This document shows, piece after piece, positions 27,455 to 36,139 of a stretch of DNA of 63,693 bases. The notes beneath the pieces were generated by a model, which worked only from the letters and a program-made list of their open reading frames with translations, did not search any database and was not told the DNA's origin. The first letter of the stretch is position 1. The number at the start of each line of letters is the position of its first letter. This DNA is from Mucilaginibacter sp. L3T2-6 (GTDB taxonomy: Bacteria > Bacteroidota > Bacteroidia > Sphingobacteriales > Sphingobacteriaceae), in the NCBI RefSeq assembly GCF_030519355.1, contig NZ_JAUMKC010000030.1:1-63693 (forward strand), read 5' to 3'. A program made the translations under genes and the position numbers.

Positions 27455-28249
27455 ATGTTTGATTTTTTTAAAAAGCACGATAGTAAAGGTTTAAACGATG
27501 TAAAGATATTGCGCGATGCGTTGCTTCGGCTGGTAAAACAACAACTTCAAAAGTCGGAAGGGGGGGAAGGCAGGCATATCAAGGGCATTCATTTGTTTGT
27601 AAAAGCCGAGGCTGCCGAAAAACATCTTTATGAAGCTGCGGTATATATAGATGAGGAAAATCGTTTTAAGGAGGAAATACAACGCATAGCCGATGATTTT
27701 GCGCTGGACATACCTGACAACTGGATGCTGGAAGTTAATTTCAATGGCGAGATTCCGCCGGATGCAATTTATGGAGACGGATTAAACGCCGCAATCTTTA
27801 TACGTACCAAAGATCATAACCTTAAGCGTTCCGGTTCGGCCACTATAAGAATATTGAACGGCGAAGCGGAGAAAGCCAAATACAAAATATCATCAACTGA
27901 TGGTAAAATAAATATCGGCCGCGAAGCCAGGGCGCAGGTAAAAGACGGCTTCTTCCGGCTCAATCATATCGCTTTCCCCGGCGACAGTGCTAACGAGAGT
28001 AATAAATTTATCAGTCGCCAGCATGCCCACATTGAGTGGAATAATGAGGATGGCTGTTTTATTTTGTTTGCCGATGAAGGTGGTATTCCGCCGGGAAACA
28101 AGATTAAAATAAAGACACCGGGCAAAGAAAACCTGATAAAGCTGCATTCTACCCAGATTGGACATAAGCTAAGCGACGGCGACCAGGTTATTCTTGGTGA
28201 GTCTGCGGTTTTTGAATTTAGTTATAACAACCCGATAAAGGATGAGTAA
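27455..28249 (+). CDS. FHA-domain phosphothreonine-binding protein
   Basis: 264 residues. The C-terminal third is an FHA domain (about 150-260): INIGRE, FISRQHAHIEW with the conserved Arg, Ser and His of the phosphothreonine site, and LSDGDQVILGESAVFEF. The N-terminal 140 residues form an alpha/beta domain of unknown type (begins MFDFFKKHDSKGLNDVKIL); FhaA of actinobacteria likewise has an N-terminal domain of similar size before its FHA, but I cannot show homology. The gene overlaps the second kinase by eight bases, so they are translationally coupled. Probable reader of kinase marks on operon partners. Confidence 0.92.
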   Translation: MFDFFKKHDSKGLNDVKILRDALLRLVKQQLQKSEGGEGRHIKGIHLFVKAEAAEKHLYEAAVYIDEENRFKEEIQRIADDFALDIPDNWMLEVNFNGEIPPDAIYGDGLNAAIFIRTKDHNLKRSGSATIRILNGEAEKAKYKISSTDGKINIGREARAQVKDGFFRLNHIAFPGDSANESNKFISRQHAHIEWNNEDGCFILFADEGGIPPGNKIKIKTPGKENLIKLHSTQIGHKLSDGDQVILGESAVFEFSYNNPIKDE

Positions 28250-29570
28250 AGTTTTTACCATAACTGAAGGACTGGAAAACATGGGTGCGCTACGCACCGG
28301 CGGGCAGGGCTCTGTTTACAAAGGCCGGCGTATTGGCCCTATTATCAGTGCAGTAAAGCTATTGCCTACGCCTGTTCATTCCGAAAGTATGGATGATGTG
28401 AATTACCGCAGCTTTATTAATGAGGTAGAAAAGCTAAAGAAGGTAAACGAGATACCCAACCCTAATGTGGTTAAGATACTGAATTCGGGCATCACTGAGA
28501 GCGGCTCATTCCCGTTTATCGAAATGGAGTTTATTGAAGGACCTGACCTTTGCGAATTGCTGAAACCGCCGCACGAAAAGGTGTTTACCATTAAAGAGGT
28601 AATTAAAGTAGCCGATCAGCTAGCCTGTGCGCTTTCGCATTGTCATAAGGTAGGTGTTAAACACGGCGATATCAAAAGCAATAATGTAAAATTTAATATA
28701 CATTCCGGCAATTATGTATTGCTTGATTTTGGTCTGTCGGTGATGTCGGACGAGCAGCGGCGCAGCAGCATGCGGCATGCCGGTGCGATAGAATTTATGG
28801 CGCCTGAACAATATGAGGGTGAAATGTTATTCCAGACGGATGTTTATAGTTTTGGCGTTGTCTTATATGAATTGCTGGCAGGGCGGGTGCCTTTTTTACT
28901 GGGCGACAACGGTGAATCAGCACGAAACGCGGTAATGCTGGCCCACCGGGAGAACACCGTACCCGATCTTATTGAATTCCGGAAAGAGCATTTTCCCGCT
29001 TCCTGGCCGGAGCATGAGTTGCACGTGCCGGCCTGGCTGCTGCAACTGATAGGAAAATGCTTGGAAAAAAATCCCGAAGAGCGATATCCCGACGGCCAGG
29101 CCCTGCACGACGCCATAAGCCGGAATATCATAGCAGAAAGTGAGGAAGGCACGGCAGCGGTTGTTGCGAAGTTAACAGCAGAAAACAGTCATTTGCATGA
29201 CCAGGTTGAACACTTCAAAAGAGAACGGGCAGCAGATGGTTCAGTAGTAAAAATGCCCAAGGCGTTGCTGGCCGGGCTGGTTATCCTGCTACTGGGTGCG
29301 TTTGCCTATGCTATCATAAAGCCCGGCGCTGCTAAGACGGCAGAGCCCCCTGTTGCCCATAAAGATTCGACAGCGGTGGTACACCATCATAAAAAACCAG
29401 TACTGGACATGGCCGCTATCCGCAAAATAAAACTCGCTGTTATCGACTCCATAAAAAAGGACAGCGTTAAAAGGGATAGCATCAAACGCGCAGCGGCTAA
29501 AAAGGCTGCTCTTATCCATAAAAAAGCCGCACCAAAGAAAAAGAAGAAGAAGTTTTTAGGGTTATTTTAA
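28242..29570 (+). CDS. Hanks-type Ser/Thr protein kinase, single-pass membrane (copy 2)
   Basis: 442 residues. By my count 185 of the first 200 residues equal those of the kinase at 19541, including GGQGSVYKG, Lys39, HGDIKSNN, DFG and APE. Third-position differences are frequent in the DNA, so the duplication is not recent and the protein is strongly conserved. After the kinase domain come a coiled-coil stretch (AKLTAENSHLHDQVEHFKRE), a transmembrane helix (about 344-362) and an outer segment of Lys/Asp-Ser repeats ending in poly-Lys, quite unlike copy 1. The two kinases therefore differ mainly in the outer region. Last gene of the operon. Confidence 0.93.
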   Translation: MSKVFTITEGLENMGALRTGGQGSVYKGRRIGPIISAVKLLPTPVHSESMDDVNYRSFINEVEKLKKVNEIPNPNVVKILNSGITESGSFPFIEMEFIEGPDLCELLKPPHEKVFTIKEVIKVADQLACALSHCHKVGVKHGDIKSNNVKFNIHSGNYVLLDFGLSVMSDEQRRSSMRHAGAIEFMAPEQYEGEMLFQTDVYSFGVVLYELLAGRVPFLLGDNGESARNAVMLAHRENTVPDLIEFRKEHFPASWPEHELHVPAWLLQLIGKCLEKNPEERYPDGQALHDAISRNIIAESEEGTAAVVAKLTAENSHLHDQVEHFKRERAADGSVVKMPKALLAGLVILLLGAFAYAIIKPGAAKTAEPPVAHKDSTAVVHHHKKPVLDMAAIRKIKLAVIDSIKKDSVKRDSIKRAAAKKAALIHKKAAPKKKKKKFLGLF

Positions 29571-29783
29571 ATTCCTTTTTAAGACGCCGTCAGCCTGTCT
29601 TTTCGGAAAGTTTACCATTTTAATCTTTTCATGAATGAGATTTTTGCAGGATATCTTTTTTTGAGCAATATCACGCGCAACCCTTTTATTTGAATCATTA
29701 TAACCAATAGTAATATCGCCGATAGGGCTATAAGTTAATTTAAGCTTTAAATTAAATATTTTCAATAAGCTATTATTAACCAA
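29562..29783 (-). CDS. Doubtful small open frame
   Basis: 73 residues, Lys/Ile/Asn-rich, on the opposite strand and overlapping the kinase stop by nine bases. No motif, signal or promoter recognised. The gap 29571-29945 otherwise holds only AT-rich DNA and the katG terminator. It may be a real lineage-specific protein, but chance is as likely. Confidence 0.2.
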   Translation of the reverse strand: MVNNSLLKIFNLKLKLTYSPIGDITIGYNDSNKRVARDIAQKKISCKNLIHEKIKMVNFPKRQADGVLKRNLK

Positions 29784-29897
29784 CTTATTAAATAGACTAT
29801 TTAAATTAAAAGTTTAACAAATGAAAATATCATTTAAATATTCCGCTTTAGTACATTTTTTTAAATTTTTCGATTTTATTATGATCTGCCCAAACTA

Positions 29898-29926
29898 AAA
29901 AGGCGAACCATTACAGTCCGCCTTTT
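29898..29926 (-). terminator. Terminator of katG
   Basis: AAAAGGCG (29898-29905) and CGCCTTTT (29919-29926) form an 8-bp stem, 20 bases beyond the katG stop on the minus strand, with a T-rich run in the stem base. Confidence 0.7.
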
Positions 29927-29945
29927 ATACCAGGAATTGCTTGAT

Positions 29946-32180
29946 TTAGGCCAGGTCGAACCTGTCCAGGTTCATCACCTTATTCCATGCTGCTGCAAAG
30001 TCTTTAACAAACTTCTCTTTAGCATCGCTGCTGGCATAAACTTCTGCTATTGCGCGCAATTCAGAGTTGGAGCCGAAAATCAGGTCGGTGCGGGTGCCTG
30101 TCCATTTCAATGCGTTGGTCTTCCGGTCGCGGCCTTCAAAAAGGTCTTTTGCATCCGAGGTAGCACTCCATTTGGTGCCCATATCCAGCAGGTTAACAAA
30201 AAAATCGTTGGTCAATGTTCCCGGGTTGTGGGTTAACACGCCGTGGTTGGAATTATCGAAATTAGTATCCAACACACGCATGCCGCCAACCAGCACGGTT
30301 AATTCCGGCGCTGTAAGGGTAAGCAGCTGCGCTTTGTCAACCAGCATCGTTTCCGATTTTCCGGCATAATGGGCTTGTGCGTAATTGCGGAAACCATCAG
30401 CAGCAGGCTCGAGCGCATCGAACGACTCTATATCGGTTTGTTCCTGCGAGGCATCTCCACGGCCGGGCGTGAACGGCACAGTAATATCAAAACCGGCATT
30501 TTTTGCGGCCTGCTCAACCGCTGCATTGCCGCCCAATACGATCAGGTCTGCAAGTGAAACCGTTTTGCCGCCATTTGCGCTATTAAACTCGCTTTGTATG
30601 CCTTCCAGCGTTTGCAGTACTTTGGCAAGCTGTGCAGGATTATTGGCTTCCCAATCTTTTTGCGGGGCCAGTCGAATGCGCGCTCCGTTAGCACCGCCGC
30701 GCTTGTCGGAACCACGAAATGTTGAGGCCGACGCCCATGCAGTGCTTACCAGCTGCGAAACCGACAGGCCGGAACTCAGCAGCTTGCCTTTTAATGTTAC
30801 AATGTCCTGCTCATTGATTAGCGGGGAGGCCGGTTTGGGAACAGGGTCTTGCCAGATCAGATCTTCCACAGGAACTTCGCTGCCGAGGTAGCGGGCTTTT
30901 GGCCCCATATCGCGGTGAGTAAGCTTAAACCAGGCGCGCGCGAAGGCATCGGCAAACTCATCGGGGTTGTCATGAAAACGTTTTGAAATGGCGTTATAAG
31001 CCGGGTCGACCCTCAAGGCGAGGTCGGTGGTGAGCATGGTTGGGGCGTGGCGTTTGTCCGGGTCATGCGCATCGGGCACGGTACCTGCTCCTGCACCACC
31101 TGCAGGTTTCCACTGGAAAGCGCCGGCGGGGCTTTTTGTGAGCTCCCATTCAAAGCCGAACAGGTTCTCGAAGAAATTATTACTCCACCTGGCCGGGGTG
31201 GTTGTCCATGCGCCTTCCAGGCCGCTGGTAATGGTATCGCCGGCATTTCCGCTGCCGAAGGTGTTCCTCCAGCCGAGCCCCTGCTCCTCGATGCCTGCAC
31301 CGGCGGGTTCGGTACCTACGTATTTACCGGCCTCAGCTGCTCCGTGCGTTTTGCCAAAAGTATGTCCGCCGGCAATAAGCGCCACGGTCTCCTCGTCATT
31401 CATTGCCATGCGGCCGAATGTTTCGCGTATATCACGGGCGGAAGCAAGCGGATCAGGGTTGCCATTAGGCCCTTCGGGGTTTACGTAAATTAAACCCATC
31501 TGCACAGCTGCCAGCGGATTTTCAAGCTGGCGGTCGCCTTCATATCGCTTATCGCCTAACCATTCGCGCTCGCTGCCCCAATAAACATCCTCGGCCGACT
31601 CCCAAACATCCTTGCGGCCGCCGCCAAATCCGAAAGTTTTAAAACCCATTGATTCCAGCGCGCAATTGCCTGTCAATATCATTAAGTCGGCCCACGAGAG
31701 CTTTTTGCCGTACTTCTGCTTTACCGGCCATAGCAGCTGGCGCGCCTTATCCAGGTTGGCGTTATCGGGCCAGCTGTTCAGCGGCGCAAAACGCTGCATG
31801 CCCATACCAGCGCCCCCGCGGCCATCGGCGATACGGTATGTGCCTGCGCTGTGCCATGCCATCCTGATCATAAACGGACCATAGTGACCATAATCGGCAG
31901 GCCACCAATCCTGCGAGGTGGTAAGCACTTCGATAATATCTTTCTTTACTTCATTCAAATCAAGGGTTTTAAACTCAGCAGCATAATCAAAATCTTTATC
32001 CATCGGGTCCGACAGCGAAGAATTTTGCCTGAGGATGGCCAAGTTCAGCTGGTTAGGCCACCAGTCGCGGTTGCGGGTGCCGCCCCCGGCGCTGTCTTTC
32101 ATCAATCCACCGATGAAAGGGCACTTGCTGGCCGCAGCAGGGTGATGCTCTGATGCATAATGAAGGGTGTTGTTTTCCAT
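29946..32180 (-). CDS. katG: Catalase-peroxidase
   Basis: 744 residues, normal length for KatG with its duplicated peroxidase domains. Distal site MIRMAWHSAGTYR (Arg, Trp, His); LIYVNPEGPNG contributes the Tyr of the Met-Tyr-Trp adduct that gives catalase activity; ALIAGGHTFGKTHGA holds the proximal haem histidine. The second half lacks these haem ligands, as usual. It removes hydrogen peroxide in the cytosol (no signal peptide). The gene stands alone with its own promoter and terminator. Confidence 0.97.
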   Translation of the reverse strand: MENNTLHYASEHHPAAASKCPFIGGLMKDSAGGGTRNRDWWPNQLNLAILRQNSSLSDPMDKDFDYAAEFKTLDLNEVKKDIIEVLTTSQDWWPADYGHYGPFMIRMAWHSAGTYRIADGRGGAGMGMQRFAPLNSWPDNANLDKARQLLWPVKQKYGKKLSWADLMILTGNCALESMGFKTFGFGGGRKDVWESAEDVYWGSEREWLGDKRYEGDRQLENPLAAVQMGLIYVNPEGPNGNPDPLASARDIRETFGRMAMNDEETVALIAGGHTFGKTHGAAEAGKYVGTEPAGAGIEEQGLGWRNTFGSGNAGDTITSGLEGAWTTTPARWSNNFFENLFGFEWELTKSPAGAFQWKPAGGAGAGTVPDAHDPDKRHAPTMLTTDLALRVDPAYNAISKRFHDNPDEFADAFARAWFKLTHRDMGPKARYLGSEVPVEDLIWQDPVPKPASPLINEQDIVTLKGKLLSSGLSVSQLVSTAWASASTFRGSDKRGGANGARIRLAPQKDWEANNPAQLAKVLQTLEGIQSEFNSANGGKTVSLADLIVLGGNAAVEQAAKNAGFDITVPFTPGRGDASQEQTDIESFDALEPAADGFRNYAQAHYAGKSETMLVDKAQLLTLTAPELTVLVGGMRVLDTNFDNSNHGVLTHNPGTLTNDFFVNLLDMGTKWSATSDAKDLFEGRDRKTNALKWTGTRTDLIFGSNSELRAIAEVYASSDAKEKFVKDFAAAWNKVMNLDRFDLA

Positions 32181-32210
32181 GATAATTTGGTTTGTTTAGC
32201 GTTTATTACC

Positions 32211-32218
32211 CAAATATA
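32211..32218 (-). promoter_or_regulatory. TATATTTG -7 element for katG
   Basis: The minus strand reads TATATTTG 30 bases before the katG ATG, an exact TAnnTTTG match. I see no OxyR-type repeat with certainty. Confidence 0.5.
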
Positions 32219-32346
32219 TCGAAGTTTTAATTTAGGATTTAGTGATTAAGGTCATGAAAATGTTTGTTTTACACATGTTTTTCCACAATCGCCGGCATAC
32301 TCAAAATAAAGCAGCCATAAATCTGCGCAGAACAGGGAATAACCAG

Positions 32347-33141
32347 TTATTCAGCCAGGTATCGTTCCATCGAGTTCTCAAAAATCTCCTTAACATCTGC
32401 ATCCAGGTTCTGCGCTTTTACATAACCGTAAAACGTATCGAAAGAAATTTCGCTCATTCTGTGCTTTATTCGCCTTATCTCTCTTAGCGGTAAGGGAATC
32501 TTATTCGGGTAGCTCCGCATGACCGAGAAATGCTTTTTACTGGGCGACAAAAACAAAGTATCACCGCACATTATGGCCCCTTCCTTTGATAAGAAGGGCA
32601 CATGCAAAATACTGCTCCCCTCAAAATGGCCGCCGATAAGCATAATCTTTATGCCATCCCACAAAGTCAATTCTTCTCCCTGCCAAAGCTTTATTTCGGG
32701 GCCTTTTTGAACGATATAGGGCGCGTCGTTTTCATGAATGTAAACCGGGCAGTCAAACATATCAGCCCAATCATTCATGTTGCTGTAATAATGCGGATGA
32801 GAAAATGCGATCGCCTTTAAGCCTCCTTTTGATTGGATGAAATCAATGGTGGCCTTATCCAGCATCGGGATGCAATCCCATAAAACATTTCCGTTCTGCG
32901 AGAGTACCAGTAACGCCCGCTGACCGATTGCAAATTGAGGGGTGATCTCCAGTTCGTAAAGATGCTCTTTAAGTTGATGTATGGTAATTTTGTGCTTATT
33001 GTGCAGCTCGCCCGGGTTTGTCCAGCTTTGTCCGCCTTCGGGAATATACTGGCGCTCTTCGTTACAGATGGTGCATAGTCGGGGTGCTGATGCTGCCGGA
33101 AAGTAAGTTCCGCAGGTGCTGCATATCATTTGATCTTCCAT
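32347..33141 (-). CDS. MBL-fold hydrolase with N-terminal zinc ribbon
   Basis: 264 residues; ATG at 33129 (residue 5) is an alternative start. CSTCGTYFP...LCTICNEE near the N-terminus is a four-Cys zinc ribbon. The MBL core shows SHPHYYSN in place of the usual HxHxDH, so the first metal site has HxH but lacks the Asp-His pair; GGHFEGSSI and CGDTLFL follow. Activity is probably hydrolytic but may differ from standard members. It lies downstream of no partner gene; function unknown. Confidence 0.8.
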   Translation of the reverse strand: MEDQMICSTCGTYFPAASAPRLCTICNEERQYIPEGGQSWTNPGELHNKHKITIHQLKEHLYELEITPQFAIGQRALLVLSQNGNVLWDCIPMLDKATIDFIQSKGGLKAIAFSHPHYYSNMNDWADMFDCPVYIHENDAPYIVQKGPEIKLWQGEELTLWDGIKIMLIGGHFEGSSILHVPFLSKEGAIMCGDTLFLSPSKKHFSVMRSYPNKIPLPLREIRRIKHRMSEISFDTFYGYVKAQNLDADVKEIFENSMERYLAE

Positions 33142-33342
33142 TTTTATTCGATTTCGAAATCAAAAATATAGCCTTACCGGACGAGAAAGATAGTCCAGTT
33201 TTTAATTTGAAGGTGAGCCAGGCTGAAAGGCAAAACAAAATTCGCCGCTTGAATAGGATGATGCTTTTTTTAATGGAGGGTTATTGCGAGAGGACTATGC
33301 CATTTAGGAGGGGCGTGAATCACTACCTTGATGACTTCGGAT

Positions 33343-34191
33343 TTATTCCCCATCTTTCGGCGTATTTCCATCTTTTTTAGCGCCCGATCTCCGCTTCCAG
33401 AATATTACTCCCCAAATGGCAGCAATGGCCGGAGCTAATATCTTTAAAATAAAGTCGCCGGGGTGCCCGATCAGGTAACTATAAAATATCCGGAATACGT
33501 TGTCTTCAACATGGATCTTAATATGGATGAACCGTTTTTCGATGTGATCGGGGTTTTCGCTTGTTATCACCAACGCGAGTGTTGATTGCTCTTTTTCTGC
33601 CGAATTTGCATATACAGACCATGACCACGTATTTCCGCGCACAGTATCTATTTCCTGCCGGTTCATGTCGGGTAACTTCCGGATAAGAATGCCTGAATCC
33701 AAAGGCAGCAGCTGCATGGTTACATGCCGGTAAAGCGGAATCTGTTCTTTAAATTCTATTTTCCCGGTATCGTTGGGATTCCTGTTCGGGTCTTCGTCGA
33801 CCAGTATTTTATGAATGGTGTCGCGTATGGCGCTCTTTGAATTATTGGGCGAGAGATAGACATTGATCTCCTGGGTTTCATGTATGGTCATTGCAGGGCT
33901 GTAATGATAGCCCAGCGTGCCTGTTTTCGCCGCTATTTTTTTAATTACTTTGGTTTTGGCGGGCCTGGCTGCCGTTGTATCCGCCTTAGCTGCGGTATCA
34001 GTTGCTATTGCTGAACCAGTGGTAGCGGTATCATAGCGGTTAGTTTTCTCATCCGTTTCCTGTTGCGCGGCATTCCGGGCGGGAGGCGAACACTTGAGCG
34101 AAACAAGCATAGCGCCGCATAGCACGGCCAACCTGATCAGCTTAATAACACGTGGTGTTACGGAGCGTTTTGATTTTTTCCCTGTTTCCAT
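33343..34191 (-). CDS. Hypothetical protein with two membrane segments
   Basis: 282 residues. An N-terminal hydrophobic stretch (about 14-32, IKLIRLAVLCGAMLVSL) followed by Cys34 could be a signal or anchor, but the residues before Cys do not fit a good lipobox. Residues 45-95 are low-complexity Thr/Ala/Lys. The middle is beta-rich (MTIHETQEINVYLSPN, VTMQLLPLDSGILIRKL). A C-terminal helix (about 250-266, LKILAPAIAAIWGVIFW) ends in a basic tail. The pattern suggests a periplasmic domain held at the inner membrane. I do not recognise the family. Confidence 0.75.
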   Translation of the reverse strand: METGKKSKRSVTPRVIKLIRLAVLCGAMLVSLKCSPPARNAAQQETDEKTNRYDTATTGSAIATDTAAKADTTAARPAKTKVIKKIAAKTGTLGYHYSPAMTIHETQEINVYLSPNNSKSAIRDTIHKILVDEDPNRNPNDTGKIEFKEQIPLYRHVTMQLLPLDSGILIRKLPDMNRQEIDTVRGNTWSWSVYANSAEKEQSTLALVITSENPDHIEKRFIHIKIHVEDNVFRIFYSYLIGHPGDFILKILAPAIAAIWGVIFWKRRSGAKKDGNTPKDGE

Positions 34192-34950
34192 TTTATGGAA
34201 ATTTGAATTGTTGAAAAGGCGCAGCTTATACAGCTGGGGCGGTTAGTTTCGTCCGGAGATTGAAATTAATAGGGATGTAATGCACCATACGGGCCTGCTA
34301 ACGGTGTAGCGGACACGTATCTGGCGATAAAGACTAATGGTTGAGTTAAAGATAAGAAGCGGTTTTGATAATAACAAGTCAAATAGTTGTGGAACAGGTG
34401 ATTGTGCAAATATTGCGCCGGTTTAAGCCTGCCGATAACTGAAACGCTGCTCAGCATCCCGTTGACTTTTTCGAATCATCTTTAACCTATTTTAGACATC
34501 AGCACCAGGAAGGGAGATCGGATGAGAAGAACTTGTTGAGTTATGAAGAGGTGAGGCGATTGCCAGGCGTTCCGTTTTTTGCTCGGTACACCCGGTAATA
34601 TGAAAAAAGCTGATTATCAATTCATTGTTATTATTATGTAATGTTCTGATAATCAATATGTTTCATTTTTTTTACCTGAAAAGCTGCAAAAAGGTGTTGA
34701 CAGGAGCTGATACTTTTTTTAAATTTTTATATAAACAACAGGTAGTCAATTATTTATACAATTAATGGCGTTTACTGGTTGGTGTAAACGCCTTTAATTT
34801 ATTGCCGCCCTTGCAAGTTTACTTTTTAATTAACGATTATCTGCCGTTGGGCGTTGCGAGCGAACGGCTTACTTAATTTTAGGCCAAAGCTACTGTTGCT
34901 GACCATAATGGGTGCTTTTCAGAAGCCGTATTGCAACAGCTTTGCGGTTT
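34192..34950. other. 759-bp gap without a supported gene
   Basis: AT-rich and apparently non-coding. It holds a 9-bp inverted repeat with 8-base loop (34767-34775 with 34784-34792, core GGCGTTTAC) followed by TTTAATTTATT, which could end a plus-strand transcript, and a long imperfect stem (34887-34945, around AAGCTACTGTTGC and GCAACAGCTTT) that may end the cold-shock gene on the minus strand. No tRNA or open frame is convincing. Confidence 0.6.
34767..34792 (+). terminator. Hairpin, possible terminator in an intergenic gap
   Basis: GGCGTTTAC / GTAAACGCC separated by eight bases, then a T-rich stretch. No plus-strand gene lies within 5 kb upstream, so what it would terminate is unclear. Confidence 0.4.
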
Positions 34951-35403
34951 TTATTTTGATGCTTTCGCTACTTTGATGGCGGTGAGCCCTTTTTGCCCTT
35001 GCTCTGTTTCAAAGGTAACTTTATCACCCTCTTTAATTTGCTCGGTGGTACCATTAACATGTACAAAAATGCTTTCCTGGGTTTGCAGATCCCTGATGAA
35101 GCCGAAGCCTTTAGCATCGTTAAAGAACGATACGATACCGGTACGGGCTATTTCAACTTCCATATCCTCCCGCTTAGGCGTGCCCAGCTGTATATCTTCT
35201 GCCGCTATCTTCCGGCGCCTGGAGGGATCAGGAGGGGTTGAGGTGATGTTGCCATTTTCATCAACATAGGCCATCATGTCTTCAAAGCTCTTTCCGCCAC
35301 CGGCAGCTTTTCTGTCCTCAGCCTTTTCCTTTTTTTCCTGTTGCTTTTTGAGCTTCTTTTTTTCACGCTCTTTTTTACTGAATGTCTCTGTGGATTTACC
35401 CAT
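34951..35403 (-). CDS. Cold-shock domain protein with long basic N-terminal extension
   Basis: 150 residues from ATG 35403; the frame is open further upstream but a TACCTTAG promoter-like box at 35430-35437 favours this start. Residues 1-35 are nearly all Lys/Glu (KKEREKKKLKKQQEKKEKAE), then a linker with an acidic segment, and a cold-shock domain at about 85-148 with RNP1 KGFGFIRD and RNP2 SIFVHVN. CSDs bind single-stranded RNA/DNA and melt mRNA structure. The extension resembles tails of RNA chaperones. A second, short Csp gene lies 140 bases upstream on the same strand. Confidence 0.92.
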   Translation of the reverse strand: MGKSTETFSKKEREKKKLKKQQEKKEKAEDRKAAGGGKSFEDMMAYVDENGNITSTPPDPSRRRKIAAEDIQLGTPKREDMEVEIARTGIVSFFNDAKGFGFIRDLQTQESIFVHVNGTTEQIKEGDKVTFETEQGQKGLTAIKVAKASK

Positions 35404-35542
35404 ATTATAATTTAAGTGGATTATTTTAACTAAGGTATCTATAAACGGCGGGATTACGCTATTGGCAACCCGCTTTTCTGAAGTATATTTACAAAAAAGC
35501 ATCTCCCTGAACGGAAGATGCCCTACAATAATTTATAGTGTT

Positions 35543-35731
35543 TTAAGCTACTTTTACATTTACTGCATTCGGACCTTTACGGCCCTGCTCCACGTCAAAA
35601 TTAACAACGTTATTCTCGCGAATAGTGTCAACCAAACCTGAAGAATGAACAAAGACTTCTTTGCTGCCATCACTTGGTGCGATAAATCCGAAACCTTTTG
35701 TTTCATTAAAAAATTTTACTGTTCCTTGCAT
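35543..35731 (-). CDS. Cold-shock protein, CspA family
   Basis: 62 residues, a single cold-shock domain with RNP1 KGFGFIA and RNP2 VFVHSS. It is a cytosolic RNA chaperone. Length and sequence are typical. The minus-strand leader contains a TTTCAC/GTGAAA dyad and TACCTTGT at 35753-35760 that may be the -7 element. Confidence 0.95.
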   Translation of the reverse strand: MQGTVKFFNETKGFGFIAPSDGSKEVFVHSSGLVDTIRENNVVNFDVEQGRKGPNAVNVKVA

Positions 35732-35780
35732 TATATTATATTTAGATAAGTCGACAAGGTAGGTATTAATAATGGCATAT

Positions 35781-35796
35781 TTTCACTTTGGTGAAA
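35781..35796. promoter_or_regulatory. TTTCAC-TTTG-GTGAAA dyad upstream of the Csp gene
   Basis: A perfect 6-bp inverted repeat around TTTG, 50-65 bases before the cspA-type ATG on the minus strand. It sits near the expected -33 region, so a regulator-binding role is possible. Confidence 0.4.
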
Positions 35797-36139
35797 TTAT
35801 TTAAATATTTATTAATCGACGGGTGTCGTTTGTATGCGCATTCCGGACTTTGTTTACAGACTGTAAGTTAAAACCTACCATAAGTTAACATACAGTTTGA
35901 GCAAACTATGGCTGAACACAGGGACTATTTTTTATAATTGCTTTCGCAAGCAGAATGTTTCCTTAATTTTAGGTCGAGGTTACGCGTTGCTAAACCTCGA
36001 GCAAAAGGGGAGAATTTTTAGGAAGCGTGTTTGTACTTAAAAGGAATTAATAATGATTATTTGTAGTTATCTAAGTAAGTTGATACTATTGTATGTTAAC
36101 GTTTGCCAACTTTGGTCCAATAATAAAGTTAAACACACG
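35797..36139. other. Intergenic gap without a supported gene
   Basis: Lies between the divergent Csp gene and the ComJ-like gene. It is AT-rich; both promoters must lie here but no clean TAnnTTTG is seen for the plus-strand gene. An open frame continues upstream of 36140 to 36053 without coding character. Confidence 0.5.

Noticed and set aside
19541..29570. Type VI secretion regulatory module (PpkA/PppA/Fha)
   Set aside because: Kinase, phosphatase and FHA protein fit, but no Tss gene is present and the SEDS-PBP fusion points to wall synthesis.
29562..29783. A further gene of the kinase operon
   Set aside because: The frame is on the opposite strand, overlaps the kinase stop and has no supporting motif; kept only as a doubtful feature.
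34266..34457. Short minus-strand frame in the 759-bp gap
   Set aside because: No start context, no similarity recognised; likely chance.
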